Assembly: GCA_030015575.1 (NCBI GenBank)
Contig: JASDDO010000016.1
Coordinates: forward strand, 107,217,241-107,281,240
Length of the DNA stretch: 64,000 bases
From: Agapanthus africanus
Lineage: Eukaryota; Streptophyta; Magnoliopsida; Asparagales; Amaryllidaceae
Reading direction: 5' to 3'
Position numbers and translations under genes: made by a program. The notes under the pieces were generated by a model. The model had not been told where the DNA came from, made no database searches, and was given only the letters and a program-made list of their open reading frames with translations. This document shows, one piece after another, positions 9,170 through 21,879 of the stretch. Every line of letters begins with the position of its first letter. Position 1 is the stretch's first letter.

Positions 9170-11261
9170 TAGTTAAACTCTATCTAACATGTTAGCAAGT
9201 AACTAGAAGATCGATCAAAGAAAAAGTCACGAAAACGAACCCGAGAATTTCAAGTTTCTGCCGATTTTTATTCTGTTCAAAAGTTGATAATTTTCATCTT
9301 AAAAATCGGCTCAGGCTTTTGTGGGAACACCCACCAAATTTGGTCCAACGATCGAGTCAAAGCACCGCGGAAACGCGGCGGGAGCACGCTCCCGCCGCGG
9401 TTCCGCGGCCGAGTTGACTCGGCCGAGGTCCATCTTTGGTGCAGTGTATTTCTAGGGTTGTTTTGGGATTTTTGGAATATATATTTTCTGCCCAGATTTT
9501 CCAGAACGAAAATTTTATTTTTGGGGTCCTGAAAATCCGTATTTTTTGATCGAACTTCTAAAAGACTTTAGCTGACGGGTTTTCTGTAATGTGATATTTG
9601 TATTGAACGTCTACTAATCGCTATATGTCGATTAGTGGGGGTTATACAAATCTGTGATCTGTAATGTTGCTGGAATGTGTATATGAATTCGTTGGATTGT
9701 CGGGGGTGAATAGCCGGGTGGTTGTGAGACGAGAGTTTTTCTTTTCTTTCAATTCATGTAAATTTGTAAATTGATGTAATAATTATTTGTATGGCCGCAC
9801 AACCGGGTCGGGGTTGTAGCCGTCATTGTATAATTTCTTTTTACTGTTTTTGCTCCTAGGATAGACCCATGGAGGGGGTGCACAAACTACCGGGTATGCC
9901 GAAGTGCCGAGTGGCCTACTCACGGGGATGAGGGAGGTTGCTTCGCTTCGGGTACTTGGTGGGTAGTTTGCCGCACCCGTAGGGGTCTTGGGTGGGGTAT
10001 TGGCTATTCACCGCGACCGTGTAATCTGCTTTTCGTTACAGGCTCGTACGAATTGCAGGTTCCTAGTATATCCAATGTGTTCATCTGTGATCTGAAATGT
10101 TTATCATTGCAGTATATCTATATATGATATTATTTAGGCGTTGCTTATGTTTTACAGCCGCGCTAGCCCAGCCCCCGCTCTGTCGTTAGTTAAGTAACCT
10201 AACGGGTAATGACGGGGCCCAGTGGCGAATGCGAATGGCATAAGCGTACGTCATATTTTGGTTGTTTTCTGCAATGGTAGGATTAAATGATGGGACGCAT
10301 TAAAAGAACTAATGCAAGAATATCACGCATTAAAAGAACTAATGCAAGATAATAAACCAAGCTAAAGTCGTTGGAACACTTTCGAAAAACCACTCGGTTC
10401 TTTTCAAAACCAACTTTTAAATGCGGAGCTTGAACCACTCCTTTTAAAAGCTATCTCGTTCCATCGACTATATCAAGTTCACTACGTTCACGGTTTCGCC
10501 AAAACCATTCGTAGCCCTCCGTCGTTTCGTATGAATATTCAATAGTATTCAAGCTATGTTTGTTGACCTTCGTCAAGGCATAGTGATTGGTAGCTGTTGG
10601 GTATTCATATGTAGCATAGATAGATGCGTTGGTTTGGGACGTTTGCATTACCTTGTTGACCTTCGTCAAGGGTATATACGGGTAGGTTCAAATTAACCTG
10701 GATAATGACGGGCAGAACTTGACATGTGACTTATGATTTGTTGACCTTCGTCAAGGTCATAAGAGCATGGGGCAAAAATCCACATCGAGAGTTTCATAAG
10801 TACCGAAACTTGCTAGATTTGCATACCATTTGGAGTGTGATGATTCTGGTAGGATTCCTTCAGTTTTGTCACGCGATGATATTTGGATCCCGATCCTACT
10901 ATGAGTATATGCTACTCCTTGGGAAATTTCTCACTAATCGATCAATGCTATAAACCTAGTAGGTGCCTAGAAAGGTGTTAGCGGGGCTACGCCCCCAGGG
11001 AAAAGAGGTTCTTAAATTAAGGAACTTCGCGAAAGCGTTGGAAAACCTCCCTCGAAGTACCGACACTGGCCTGGCTGAACGGTTAAGCAAGTATTGAGCA
11101 GTGGGATTGATCCCGACTAATTCTTCCTTTATGGTTTGAGGAGGGATTCGAGAAACAGTGGGAGCCATCCTGTTTAGACAAACTAAAAACCATTCTAAAC
11201 TTGCAAGAGCATCGTGCTGAGTGTTTCTTCTTCTCTCTCCTAATTGCAGCGACCAATCGAC
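9170..11261 (+). other. Non-coding leader of copia-F
   Basis: About 2.1 kb between primer site and gag without a convincing gene. It holds a 31-nt block (10173-10203) that is identical in the leaders of copia-B and copia-C, and three TTGAC-cttc-GTCAA inverted repeats (10563, 10656, 10741). It ends in a pyrimidine tract and CAG (to about 11249) just before the gag ATG, like a 3' splice site. GC-rich symmetric sequence at about 9364-9420 could fold. The short frames in this stretch are not conserved. Confidence 0.75.
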
Positions 11262-14200
11262 ATGACTGGACTTAAGTTACTCCTAGATAAAAATATACTG
11301 ACAGGGCCAAACTACAAAGATTGGCTCAGGAATGTCAAGATGGCAATCACTTACGACAAGCTGGGGTATCTTCTTACCACCAAAGCTCCCCCTGTCCCTG
11401 GTCCCACTTCCAGCGTCGCGGATAAGGAAATCCGTAAGACTTGGGAGATTGATAGCGCGAAGGCCAAGTGCCTCGTACTTGCCTCTATGGACAATGAACA
11501 TCAGAGGAGGCACGAGAATATGGACTTGGAATCCATATTTCTTCATACAAAAGAACTGTATGGAGAGCAATCTCGTATCGCAAGATATGAAGCGTCGAAA
11601 AAGTTATTTTCGGCAAGGATGGCCGTCGGATCATCAGTAGCAGAGCACGTGCTTAAGATGATCGGCTACATTGAGGAGCTCGCGGACCTAGGAACCACAT
11701 TGGAGAGTGAGCTCTATACAGACTTAGTTCTCCAGTCCCTTCCTTCCACTTACGCCCAGTTTATACTGAACTTCAACCTACAAGAAAAAGAGGTTGAACT
11801 TTCAGAGCTCCTCAACATGCTGAGGAGCGCAGAGGGCACCCTACAGAAAAGTAGGGAAACATCCACTTTGTTTGTAGGAGGATCATCTTCTTCTAGGTCC
11901 AAGGCGAAAGCCAAGGGAAAGAAGAAGAAATCCCCCGCCAAACCAAGGGGCGGTGTTTGTAAAGTGGATACGAAGGGAAAAGCTAAAACAACAAAGAAAG
12001 CGGGGAAGCTTGTGGATAAGGAAGAATGCTTCTATTGTCATAAGAAAGGGCACTGGAAGAATGATTGCAGGGCCTGGAAGGCCAGAACACAGGAATTGAA
12101 GCAGGTTGCAGCTTCAGCTTCAGGTGTGTATGTTATTGAAAACTGTCTTTCAATAAACTCTACTTCCTGGGTATTGGATACCGGATCAGGATCTCATATC
12201 TGTAATTCTTTGCAGGCGTTGAGAAACCGTAGGGTTTTGAAGGCAGGTGACATGACCCTCAGAGTTGCGAACGGAGCTAGCATGGATGCTAAAGCCGTGG
12301 GGGACTATCACCTGGGAATGTCAGATAGACATGTTTTGGTTTTGCGTAATTGCTTTTTTGTACCCAACGCAACTTGTAATATCATTTCTGTATCTTTAGT
12401 TTCTAAAGAAGGTTATGAATTTGCGTTTGTAAGTAATGTTGTAAACATTCACCTTAATCAAGTTTTGATTGGGTCAGGTACGTTGAGTAATGGTATATAC
12501 GTATTAAACCAACCACAGATTTTCAACGTCCAGAATACACACAAAAGAAAGTCTCCGGAAATAAATCAGACTTTCTTATGGCATTGTAGACTGGGTCACA
12601 TCAATGAGACAAGGTTGACTAAGTTACATACTGAAGGATATTTAGATTCGTTCGAATATCAATCGTATGCCACTTGTCAATCCTGTCTCAAAGGAAAGAT
12701 GACAAAGACTCCGTTCACTGGACACGGAGTAAGAGCGAGTGAGCTCTTGGGACGCGTACACAGCGACGTGTGCGGTCCAATGTCTACACATGCGCGAAGC
12801 GGTTATTCTTACTTCATCACTTTTACGGATGACTTCTCAAGGTACGGTTATGTCTTCTTAATGAAACATAAGTCCGAAGCCTTTGGAAAGTTCCAGGAAT
12901 ATAAGAATGAAGTAGAAAAACAAACCGGCAAAAGTATCAAGATCCTAAGATCGGATCGAGATGGTGAATACTTGAGTGCCGAGTTCCTGGACTATTTAAA
13001 ACAGAATGGAATTCTCTCTCAGCTTACTCCTCCATACACTCCGCAACATAACGGTGTATCGGAGAGACGGAACTGGACCCTATTGGATATGGTACGGTCC
13101 ATGATGAGTAACGCTGAGTTACCGCGATCATTCTGGGGATATGCACTAGAAGCAGCTGCGTATCTCTTGAACAAGGCTCCCACCAAGACTGTGCCTACCA
13201 CCCCATATCAGATATGGACTGGGAAGAAACCCTGTCTTAAGTATCTTAAGGTATGGGGATGTCCAGCTTTTGTAAAAAAGCAGCATGCGGACAAGCTCGA
13301 GGCACGTTCAGTACAGTGTAAGTTTGTGGGATACCCAAGGAACTCCAGGGGGTATCTTTTCTATTCCGCTGAGGAACAAAAGGTTTTTGTTTCTCAGCAT
13401 GCCCGCTTCTTGGAAACTGAGTTTTTGGAAACCCAGATAAGTGGGAGCGCAATAGAACTGGAAGAAATTCCAGAACCACAGACTATTACTGAAAGCTTAG
13501 TGGAACCAGAGGGTTCAAAAGAACAGGACATTCCTACGCCGCTCCGCAGGAGTAGTAAGCAGTCTCATCCGCCCGAGAGATACTACGGTTTTCTCATAGA
13601 CGGGGATAGAGAGGATTGCATCATAGATTATGATGAGCCTACTAGCTTCCAGCAGGCCGTTCAGAGCGTTGACTCAGTGAAATGGCTGGATGCAATGCGG
13701 ACCGAAATGGAGTCTATGTACACCAACAAAGTATGGACGTTGGACATTGCTCCAGACGGGGTAAAACCCGTAGGATGCATGTGGATCTTCTAAAGGAAGA
13801 TTGGTGTAGATGGACAGGTTGAGACCTATAAAGCTAGACTTGTAGCAAAGGGTTTCCGTCAAAGACCTGGCTTGGACTATGACGAAACCTTTTCTCCAGT
13901 GGCTATGCTGAAATCCATTCGGATCCTTCTTGCCATTGCTGCCTTCCACGATTATGAGATTTGGCAAATGGACGTAAAGACAGCTTTTCTAAATGGAAAT
14001 TTAGAGGAGTGTGTCTATATGGACCAGCCAGAGGGTTTCATTCAGAGTGGGAGCAGCGGAAAGGTGTGCAAGTTGCTTAAGTCCATCTATGGACTAAAGC
14101 AGGCATCGCGGAGTTGGAACATCTGTTTTGATGAGACGGTCAAGGAATTTGGCTTTATCAAAAATCCAGATGAACCATGCATCTATAGTAGATTTGTAGC

Positions 14201-15212
14201 GAGAACTGTAGTATTCCTCATTTTATACGTGGATGATATTCTCTTAGTAGGAAATGACATTCCTATGCTACAATCTGTCAAGGGGTTCTTGTCACACAGG
14301 TTCTCCATGAAAGACCTGGGTGATGCCTCGTACATTCTCGGTATCCGGATCTACCGTGACAGATCCAAGAGGATATTAGGACTTTCACAGTCCAGGTACA
14401 TCGACACTATACTGAAGAGATTCAGTATGGAAGATTCCAAGCGCGGTAACCTACCGGCTTGTCACGGGATCACCCTCTCTAAAGAGATGTCTCCCAAGAC
14501 TGATTTGGAGAGGGATCGCATGTCTATTATACCCTACGCTTCTGCGGTAGGCTCTATAATGTATGCGATGTTGTGTACCAGACCGGATGTAGCTTATGCA
14601 CTGAGTGTGGTAAGCCGATATCAGTCAAACCCTGGGGAGAAACACTGGATAGCGGTAAAGAACATTCTCAAGTACCTGAGAAGGACTAAGGAGATGTTCT
14701 TGGTGTATGGCGGAAAAGACCTCCAGATCGAGGCCTTTGCTGACTCCAGCTTCCAGAGTGACAAGGATGATTCCAAGTCCATGTCGGGCTTTGTCTTTAC
14801 CCTCAATGGAGGGGCAGTGTGTTGGAAGAGTTCCAAACAGGAAACCGTTGCAGACTCGACGATGGAAGCGGAATACATCGTTGCATCTGATGCCGCAAAA
14901 GAAGCCGTCTGGATGAGGAAGTTCTTGAAAGAGCTTCAGGTGGTTCCGTCCATTGTTGATCCAATACCTCTGTATTGCGACAACAACGGGGCTATAGCTT
15001 TAGCAAAGGAACCCAGGTCCCATCAGAGATCCAGACACATCTTGAGGCGGTATCACCTGATCAGGGAGATCGTAGATCGCCAGGAGATCGAGGTTCGGAG
15101 AGTCGCTTCAGAAGATAACACTGCAGATTCATTCACCAAGGCCCTGCCCCAGACTCAGTTCGAGCGGCTGATCGAGATGATAGGTCTTCGATACGCCAGT
15201 ACATGGCCTTAG
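11262..15212 (+). pseudogene. gag-pol: Ty1/copia gag-pol polyprotein, one in-frame stop
   Basis: A single frame of 1317 codons from ATG 11262, broken only by TAA at 13791-13793, where a Lys AAA codon is expected (W-I-F-stop-R-K-I-G). Domains in order: copia gag near the N-terminus (NYKDWLRNVK); a Lys-rich linker; zinc knuckle C-x2-C-x4-H-x4-C near 12027; protease with LDTGSGSH near 12176; integrase with a HHCC finger (HCRLGH, CQSC), catalytic D in HSDVCGP, D in SDRDGEY and E in GVSERRN; RT with YVDD at 14226-14237; and RNase H (FADSS, AEYIVASDAAKEA). All catalytic residues that I can see are present, so the stop is the only obvious lesion. It lies between integrase and the RT core. The gene should encode everything needed for particle assembly and reverse transcription. 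Confidence 0.93.
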
Positions 15213-15226
15213 TGCAAGTGGGAGAT
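15213..15226 (+). other. Polypurine tract of copia-F
   Basis: gcaagtgggagat directly before the 3' LTR start at 15227; the primer for plus-strand DNA. The same tract precedes the copia-B 3' LTR at about 50722-50734. Confidence 0.88.
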
Positions 15227-15611
15227 TGTTAGTGTATATGCCCTAGAGGCCATTACTGTATCATACTAGTTTGTATATTACTTAATGGAAGCTTGGGATA
15301 TTCACCTTGTATAAACAATCTTGCTCAATATAGTAGTATGCTACTTGGTTTGTTTCTACTTCAATGTGTACATGTGTTTATTTTAGTATATCACCTATAC
15401 ACATTAGTGGAGCCCTTAGGATCTTTGCTTGATTACCAGCGTTGTGATGGCAGTCACACTCGTGGGGGCTGGATAATCTATAAGCACATCCTTATACAGG
15501 TCCCTAGTCGTAGGACTATCGAGACAGGGCATCGATACTCCGGAGTAGACTAGCGTATACGCTTCTCATCCCAGCAGGGGAGATGGTCTGTCCCACAGCC
15601 ATCAGTACGTC
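15227..15611 (+). repeat. Truncated 3' LTR of copia-F
   Basis: Matches the first 385 bp of the 5' LTR and stops at cagtacgtc. About 13 substitutions, clustered after the first 220 bp. The remaining 1.79 kb of this LTR is missing together with 1384 bp of the host LTR of E. Confidence 0.9.
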
Positions 15612-15619
15612 GTACGGCA
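15612..15619. other. Deletion junction with 8-nt filler
   Basis: gtacggca separates the end of the copia-F 3' LTR from the E LTR, which resumes with tcaatatac (matching 24091). The host copy shows that 22707-24090 is absent here. cgtacggcatc also occurs about 130 bp further on, so the filler may be templated by repair synthesis. Confidence 0.7.
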
Positions 15620-17790
15620 TCAATATACATATAATTATACAATAGTCGGTGATCTCGCATCAATAGTATCACGTACGATACAGTATATTATATAACCTCC
15701 TCGAGTCATGAGTGCGGATCTAACATCAATATAAAGCTCGTACGGTAAATAGTCGTACGGCATCCCATTAGTTGGGTACGGGTCAATATCACCTTCATCT
15801 CACCACATATCAGGTATCACTACCATCATATCACAAAATCTAGGGTACAGATCTAAGTCTAGTGCAATCGATACCATCTATACAAGTAGGAAGGCGGGGT
15901 AAAACACATGCCCAAAAGCCCGCTAAAGTATCCTGTCGTATCTCCCATACGAATTCTGTCATATCGCCGATCTTACGGCCTCAATCAACCCTCATCGACT
16001 CAACTCAATCTCAAGTATCATCCTCAATCCCGTATATGAACACATAGTCCCATACCCATGTGTAGATATACACACCTCTATATGCGCACAGATAAATGAA
16101 AGAATGCATGCAAATATATGTGTACGTGTATGTGTGGGTGCAACCACTACTCTAGGGTTTCGCACTATACTAAACCAATCCATCTTATCACCAATAATAC
16201 CATTATTACCGTCAATAATCCTAAACAACACATAATAAATATATGTGTGTATACGTATTCGTATACATCACCACGGACTGCGGGGGTGCTATACGCCATC
16301 CACCCGACTTCTCCCCGTAGATATAATATACTCACCTGGTCTTCGCTTTCTGAAATCGATGACGCCATGCTCCAATGCCTCGGAATCCTTGCGAGGGTAC
16401 CTAGAATAATAAACAGTCGCAATACGTATTAAAATCGAGGCAGAAAACCGATACAGCGCACAGTGTGCTCATAGGTTGGAACCTATGGCCTAAACGTGCA
16501 AATCAATCAAACAATCCCCGTTGTCGATGTACGAACACCTGACAACCAAATACAAATCCAAATATCAAGAAAGTGCATTTTAAAATACGGAAAACATCGC
16601 CTAAAACATGCTAAAATGCTCCCAGATTTTCCCCAGGTGACAATTTGCCAAAACTACATATATGAGGGGTCTAATTTAGTGCAAAATGAGCCATAGAACA
16701 AAAATGAACCCATTCCCCCCTACTCTGGCCGCAAATTGCGGCCATAATGATTAAATCTGCGGCCGGGGTTTTGAGTTAGGGGCTCGGGTCTTGGTGGTAG
16801 CTTCCTAGGTGCCTGAACGACTCACTGTCAGCTCAATTTTATTTTAGGGGTCCCGGGGTGATAGCAGATTCCTAAAAGCTTCACAGATTTCACAATATCT
16901 CCCATATCGGTTTTCTAAATCCGTATTCCGGATTTCAAATCTCAGGTTTGGGTCTCAATTCCATCACAAGGGTATTTGTGCAGCCTCCACTAAGCTCAAT
17001 TTCACACTACACCCACAATTTCCTCAAACCCTAACTAGGTTTCCTTCAAGTCTACCGCACCACCCGATATCGATTCAATTTTTAACATAGGGTTACAAGT
17101 AACGCAAAAACTAATCTAATGATCCAGAAATTACCTCATTTGGCAACTCAAGAATTTTCTTGAGTTGCCCCAAGTTGCCAAAATCCATGCTTTCTTGGTC
17201 CATCGTAAAGGTCTTGAGCTTGTGCACACTTTTATTGAAATGAGAGTTGGGTTTTGGAGTTGTTTTAGAGGTGTTTAGAGGGTTTGAAGAGGGGAGGGAG
17301 GTGAGGTGCAGGAGCAGCAGCAATGGAGGGAGAGGGAGGGGAAAATGAGGGGAGGAAAATGCCTAAGGGTTTGGTCAAATAAGCCCATACCTCTCTCTCA
17401 CCAAACCTCATTCTTTATTCTTTTCTCTTTTCTTTTTCTTATTCTCTCACAATCCTTCTCCCAAGAATAGTAAACCCAAAGTGAAACCAATGAAACAAAA
17501 AATGCAACACAAGAGTAAAAATGATACGTGCATGCTTTGCACAAAATTGCCAAAAATCCGATTAGCGATTTTTAATCGCGATTAGCGCTAAATTAGCATA
17601 TAATTGATCACAAACACTTAAAAATGGCATAATTCCGATAAATACCCCAACTTAGAATTTTCCATGATTTTCCATAATTTTTCTCCATTTATTTGTATTT
17701 AATTATGCCAGAATATTAAAATATTCAATAAAATAATATTAAATTATAAAAATTCCCAAAAATAATATTTTATTATTTTGAAACGTTACA
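15620..17790 (-). repeat. 3' LTR of element E, proximal segment
   Basis: Copy of 24091-26260 with about 25 differences. It ends with gaaacgttaca at 17790. Conserved short frames such as about 16118-16432 merely repeat in the other LTR. Confidence 0.93.
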
Positions 17791-17820
17791 ATCTACCCTC
17801 TTTAAAGAAATTCGGTCCCC
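17791..17820 (-). other. Polypurine tract of element E (minus strand)
   Basis: On the minus strand the sequence before the LTR reads aaagagggtagat, purine-rich and directly abutting TGTAACG. This fixes the orientation of E. Confidence 0.75.
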
Positions 17821-18349
17821 GAATTTAAACTTAAACCCCCAAATACTAATACATTTCGATACAAATTCCAAGTCGTCGGGGCTCCGAATCATTAATACTT
17901 AAAACATCATAGCGCAATGCATGCGCATGAGTACTGAGTAGATAACTCAAAAGCAAACTCCGTCAAGCATCCCGCAATCATCGGAGTCGTGGTAAAGACA
18001 CAAATGTCAAATCCAATACAAAACCAATAGGATATAAATCAGAACTATACATGTGAATAACTGATGTAAATGCATGCCAAATCTTTTTAAGTCGCTGTGC
18101 GATGCGCGTAACACTGCACAGTGGCGGACGTTTTTCATAAGAAATAACTATATACGTATATATATATATATCCTTTGTTTAGTAGGTACGTTCCGCCGTT
18201 TTGAAAACAATTTAGAAGGGTTTCCTTGTTTTTAAAACGTTCCGTGTCATATCGGACACGTAGGTATATATATACCGAGACTATAGCTCGCTCTTTGGAA
18301 ATCCCTTCGAACTATCAAATATCATAGAAATGTTCTGCTCCAAAAGGAA

Positions 18350-19440
18350 TAAATCCCAAAAATGCACATAACATCACCCTGTGCGTCTGGTGCGCACGGA
18401 AATCAAAATCCATATATGTGCCATACAGGTGCACAAAACAACATCTAGGTGCAACGGGTGTGCACGAAGCATCTGTCATAGGCAACGTGTGTGCCTGACA
18501 GCCAAAATCCGGTGCATCTGACATGCACGAAGAATCTCGATTTAGTGCATCGGGTGTGCACCAAAATCGTATCTCAAAGCATGCGTCCAACATGCGCGAA
18601 AATCCAAATCGGTGCATCCATCGTGCACGAATGAAAATCTAGACCCTGCGCACTCAACATGCACGGAAACACAGAATCCGATAGCAACGCCGAACATGCG
18701 TAAGCTCAGTCAAAAGCACGGAGTGCAAGAATCCACATCAATATCAGAATCAAAATCGACATATCGAAAGACATCAAATCGAAGTCAGGTGCAACCGTAA
18801 TGCACAAAATATAAATCCGGTGCAACAAAGGCATGATATATAAATCTGATGCGATAAACGCAAGAAACATAAAACTGGTGCGACAAACGCACGAAGTATA
18901 GAACTGGTGCATCCCATGCACAAATACCAAGCAATAACTCAAATACGTAAGCATCAACACCAAGTGTACCCAGGTATAAAGGAAATCATAAACGTGTGCA
19001 ACTGCGTGCACAAAACACATATCAATGCACTACAAGCACATATAAGCTATACCGAGTGCAAAAATCAAATCGTGTGCGTAACATATGCACAACATAAAAT
19101 CAACCGTATGAAATCCATAAAGTCATAAGCAGGTGCAGCCAAGGCACGAAACGATATACAACGCGGCTTAATCAAAATCAGGTGTACCGCGATGGAAAAA
19201 CTCACAACCGCGTGCATCAGCGTGCACAAATCAAAACACTAAAAGTACATGAAACTATGCTGGAAGCGTAAATCAAATCACCGACATAAAATAGGCATGA
19301 AATCACAATCAATACCTCAAGAGTAATAACTATGTGCAAGGTATAAATACCCAGTAGGTGCAACCATGGTGCACGGAAACAGAAATCATAGAACTCAGCC
19401 ATCAAAACCAAATCATGCAAACAGAACGCCCAAAATACCG
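18350..19440. repeat. Degenerate array of GTGCA...TGCAC units
   Basis: Units such as gtgcatctgacatgcac recur every roughly 45-60 bp for about 1.1 kb, each a pair of inverted pentamers around a spacer of about 5-12 nt, followed by gaa or aaa. Variants (gcg/cgc in place of tgc) keep the symmetry in several units. Confidence 0.6.
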
Positions 19441-21867
19441 AAATCCAAAATGACGGATACGTGATAATCGAATCACAAAATCACAAATCATAAATACCGT
19501 CGTCGGTAGTTCCTCCTTCGAGGTCGAGAAGGAGTCGGTGCATCCAATGCTAGAAGCGCAAGATAGCTACTTGCCTCTTGCTCACGGTCTGGCGTCCTCT
19601 GACTCTGGGTCCCTTATCTTCTCTGTGGATTACCAATCTTGCAGTCAATCGGCTCATCGGCTCTGTCAGGTGTGCTAACGGGGACGATTCCGTTCTGGCA
19701 CTTCTCTGGTCATCTCTCGGTCAATCCTCACGACCACTCATAAAGCTGCATGTTACTGGCGTCGGCCTCTGGCCCTCTGAATGCACATCACACATCTGAT
19801 CCTGGGTGCAAACATCATCGCAGCAATGTCCTGGAAGGAATCCTGCTCAAGGTCCTTCCGATCTTGCCTATGCCGAACTATACGGAGGCTGGCTCTCTTG
19901 CATAATCTCTTCTCACTCGATAGACATCTGTGTCCTCAGCACAACATTTTCTCGGAAACTGGTCGCATCCCAACGCCTCTGTAAGCATATCAGGTCTCTA
20001 GTCTCGACGGGAAGTAATGACAGCTCGTCAGTGTCCCGCACGAACCTCTTGTCCGCTTGTCTGTATTTCCGTCCACTTCGACGTCACGCCATGCTATCTA
20101 CGTACTGCACTGTTCTCGGCCACGGTCAATCCGAAGTCTCTCGCATAGACTCGAAATCACGTACTCTGTAGCTTCATCATTCTATAGAAGGTGTCTGGCC
20201 GAACAGGTCCTCGGAAACGTGTCCCAACTATCGGAGGAATACTCAATACTCGTTCGTCCTTGATCAATTCGCAACGCATCTGGGTGAAGTCCTTTATCCG
20301 AACCTGGTCAACTACCTTGTCGACGATGCTGAACTCTGGCCTGCTGGTGTGCGCAATATGACCACTCCTGGGTCTAGGTCTTCTCGTATCGTTTTCCAGA
20401 AAGGCCCTATCGAGGTTTCTCTCTCAAATCTCATTCCTGCCGGATTTCCCGGAAGTCATCATCCATTGCTGAAGCTAATTCTTATTCCGGAACGGCTGCA
20501 TACTTATCGTGCTTCTTTCTGGAAGATATATCCATATACCACACCTCTGGGTGCGTATCACATCTCTGATGTCAGCGGAGTGGGACGTCATCTCGTCGAA
20601 ATCTCTTGCGAACTCTTTTCTTCACTCTGCTTCAATGTCGACTGATTCGGACTCGCCTCATCGTGGCTGCATGGACCGTGCTCCAACGGCTATACTCGTA
20701 TCTGGAGTCTCCCAAGCAATGCATCCCATCACATGATATCCGAATGATGTCGAATCATCCGATCGACTCGTCAGACTTTCATAATCCCCCAAGAGCTCAA
20801 CACCTTGGGTACAATTTAATAGTATCGAGTACATACTACAGCATCGGTGGTCCAGCCGTAGAAGGGCAAACCCAAGCCTCACTAATGGCGCCGAGGAACT
20901 GCCGCAAACCCTAAGGTTCAAAGGCTTTCACACGGTCATTAAGTCGAGTTAGGGTTTCATTCTTCTAGAGGGTCCATAGAATCACCTGCATGTCTTTCCG
21001 TATACTTTAAACTTGGAAAAATGGGTTCCTGACACTCGATCGTCTCTATCGACTCGCAACGAATCTGCGTGAAGTCGCCTCTAGCTGGAATCAACCTATC
21101 TGATGACCTCGCATCGGGGTAAGCGAACGAACCACATATCCTAGTCATTCATCCTCAGTGACTAGCGACTCACCATCATATCTCTAAGTATATGCTCAAG
21201 CTGCAGTAGCTCCAATCATCTGGGCGATATCTCGTCATTCGCCGCAACAACTGGCTCATTCGTCTATACGCTAAACATCGCCTCAATCGTCCTGGATAAG
21301 CGATATATCAACGATCATCACATCCTGGCTGGCCTCTATCAGTGGCTCAATCCTCTGGTGCCAATCAGCACATCCGGGAAATCTTGTAAAAGCGATCAAT
21401 CCAACGCTCATGGAGCGAAAACACAATAAGACGACGTCTCAATATGCAATCGTATGTCTCTGGAATCACGCCCTGGTCAGTCCTCGTCCACGACGAGCTC
21501 ATGCTGACGCAACTCGAGCCGTAGCTCACTCTGCCCGTGCAATCGCGGCAGCAAAACCATAACAAGTATCGATGAGGATAGATCATAGGAATGAATATAA
21601 TACTGTGCAAGGAAATGTACATCCTAAGGTTTCTTAAGCGGAGTGGCGTGTCGTAAGTATGCCGTGGAACATACCAACGGTACGTCACTCTACTTTAGTC
21701 ACCTATTCCATCAATCAAGGGTCATCCTACACGACGAAAGTTCGGGTCTAATACCCCCTCGACTAAGTCTAAGTTCCGTAAGGTCAAGCCTAAGTTCCGT
21801 ATACATATATATAAAAGCCCTAGGCTCCACATAGTCAAACTTAGACTCGAACCAAGGTCAACCTAGC

Positions 21868-21879
21868 GCTCTGATACCA
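21868..21879 (-). other. Primer-binding site of element E (initiator Met tRNA)
   Basis: Plus strand gctctgatacca, so the minus strand reads TGGTATCAGAGC, four nucleotides inside the LTR that starts at 21884. It is complementary to initiator-Met tRNA and shows that E is transcribed from right to left. Confidence 0.93.

Larger units (their letters stand above)
6980..15611 (+). mobile_element. Ty1/copia retrotransposon F with truncated 3' LTR
   Basis: Complete 5' LTR (6980-9155), initiator-Met primer site, 2.1-kb leader, one gag-pol frame, polypurine tract and the first 385 bp of the 3' LTR. The left target repeat is probably ccaag (6975-6979); the right one is lost in a deletion. Domain order gag-PR-INT-RT-RH is that of Ty1/copia. 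The roughly 2.2-kb LTRs and long leader are compatible with an Angela/Tork-like group, but the lineage is not settled from sequence alone. Confidence 0.93.

Noticed and set aside
16118-16432. 104-codon frame repeated almost unchanged at 24589-24903
   Set aside because: Same reason: LTR duplication, no recognised domain.
18350-19440. Regularly spaced short repeats resembling a CRISPR array
   Set aside because: Units are degenerate, spacing is irregular, the context is a plant retrotransposon, and no cas genes are present.
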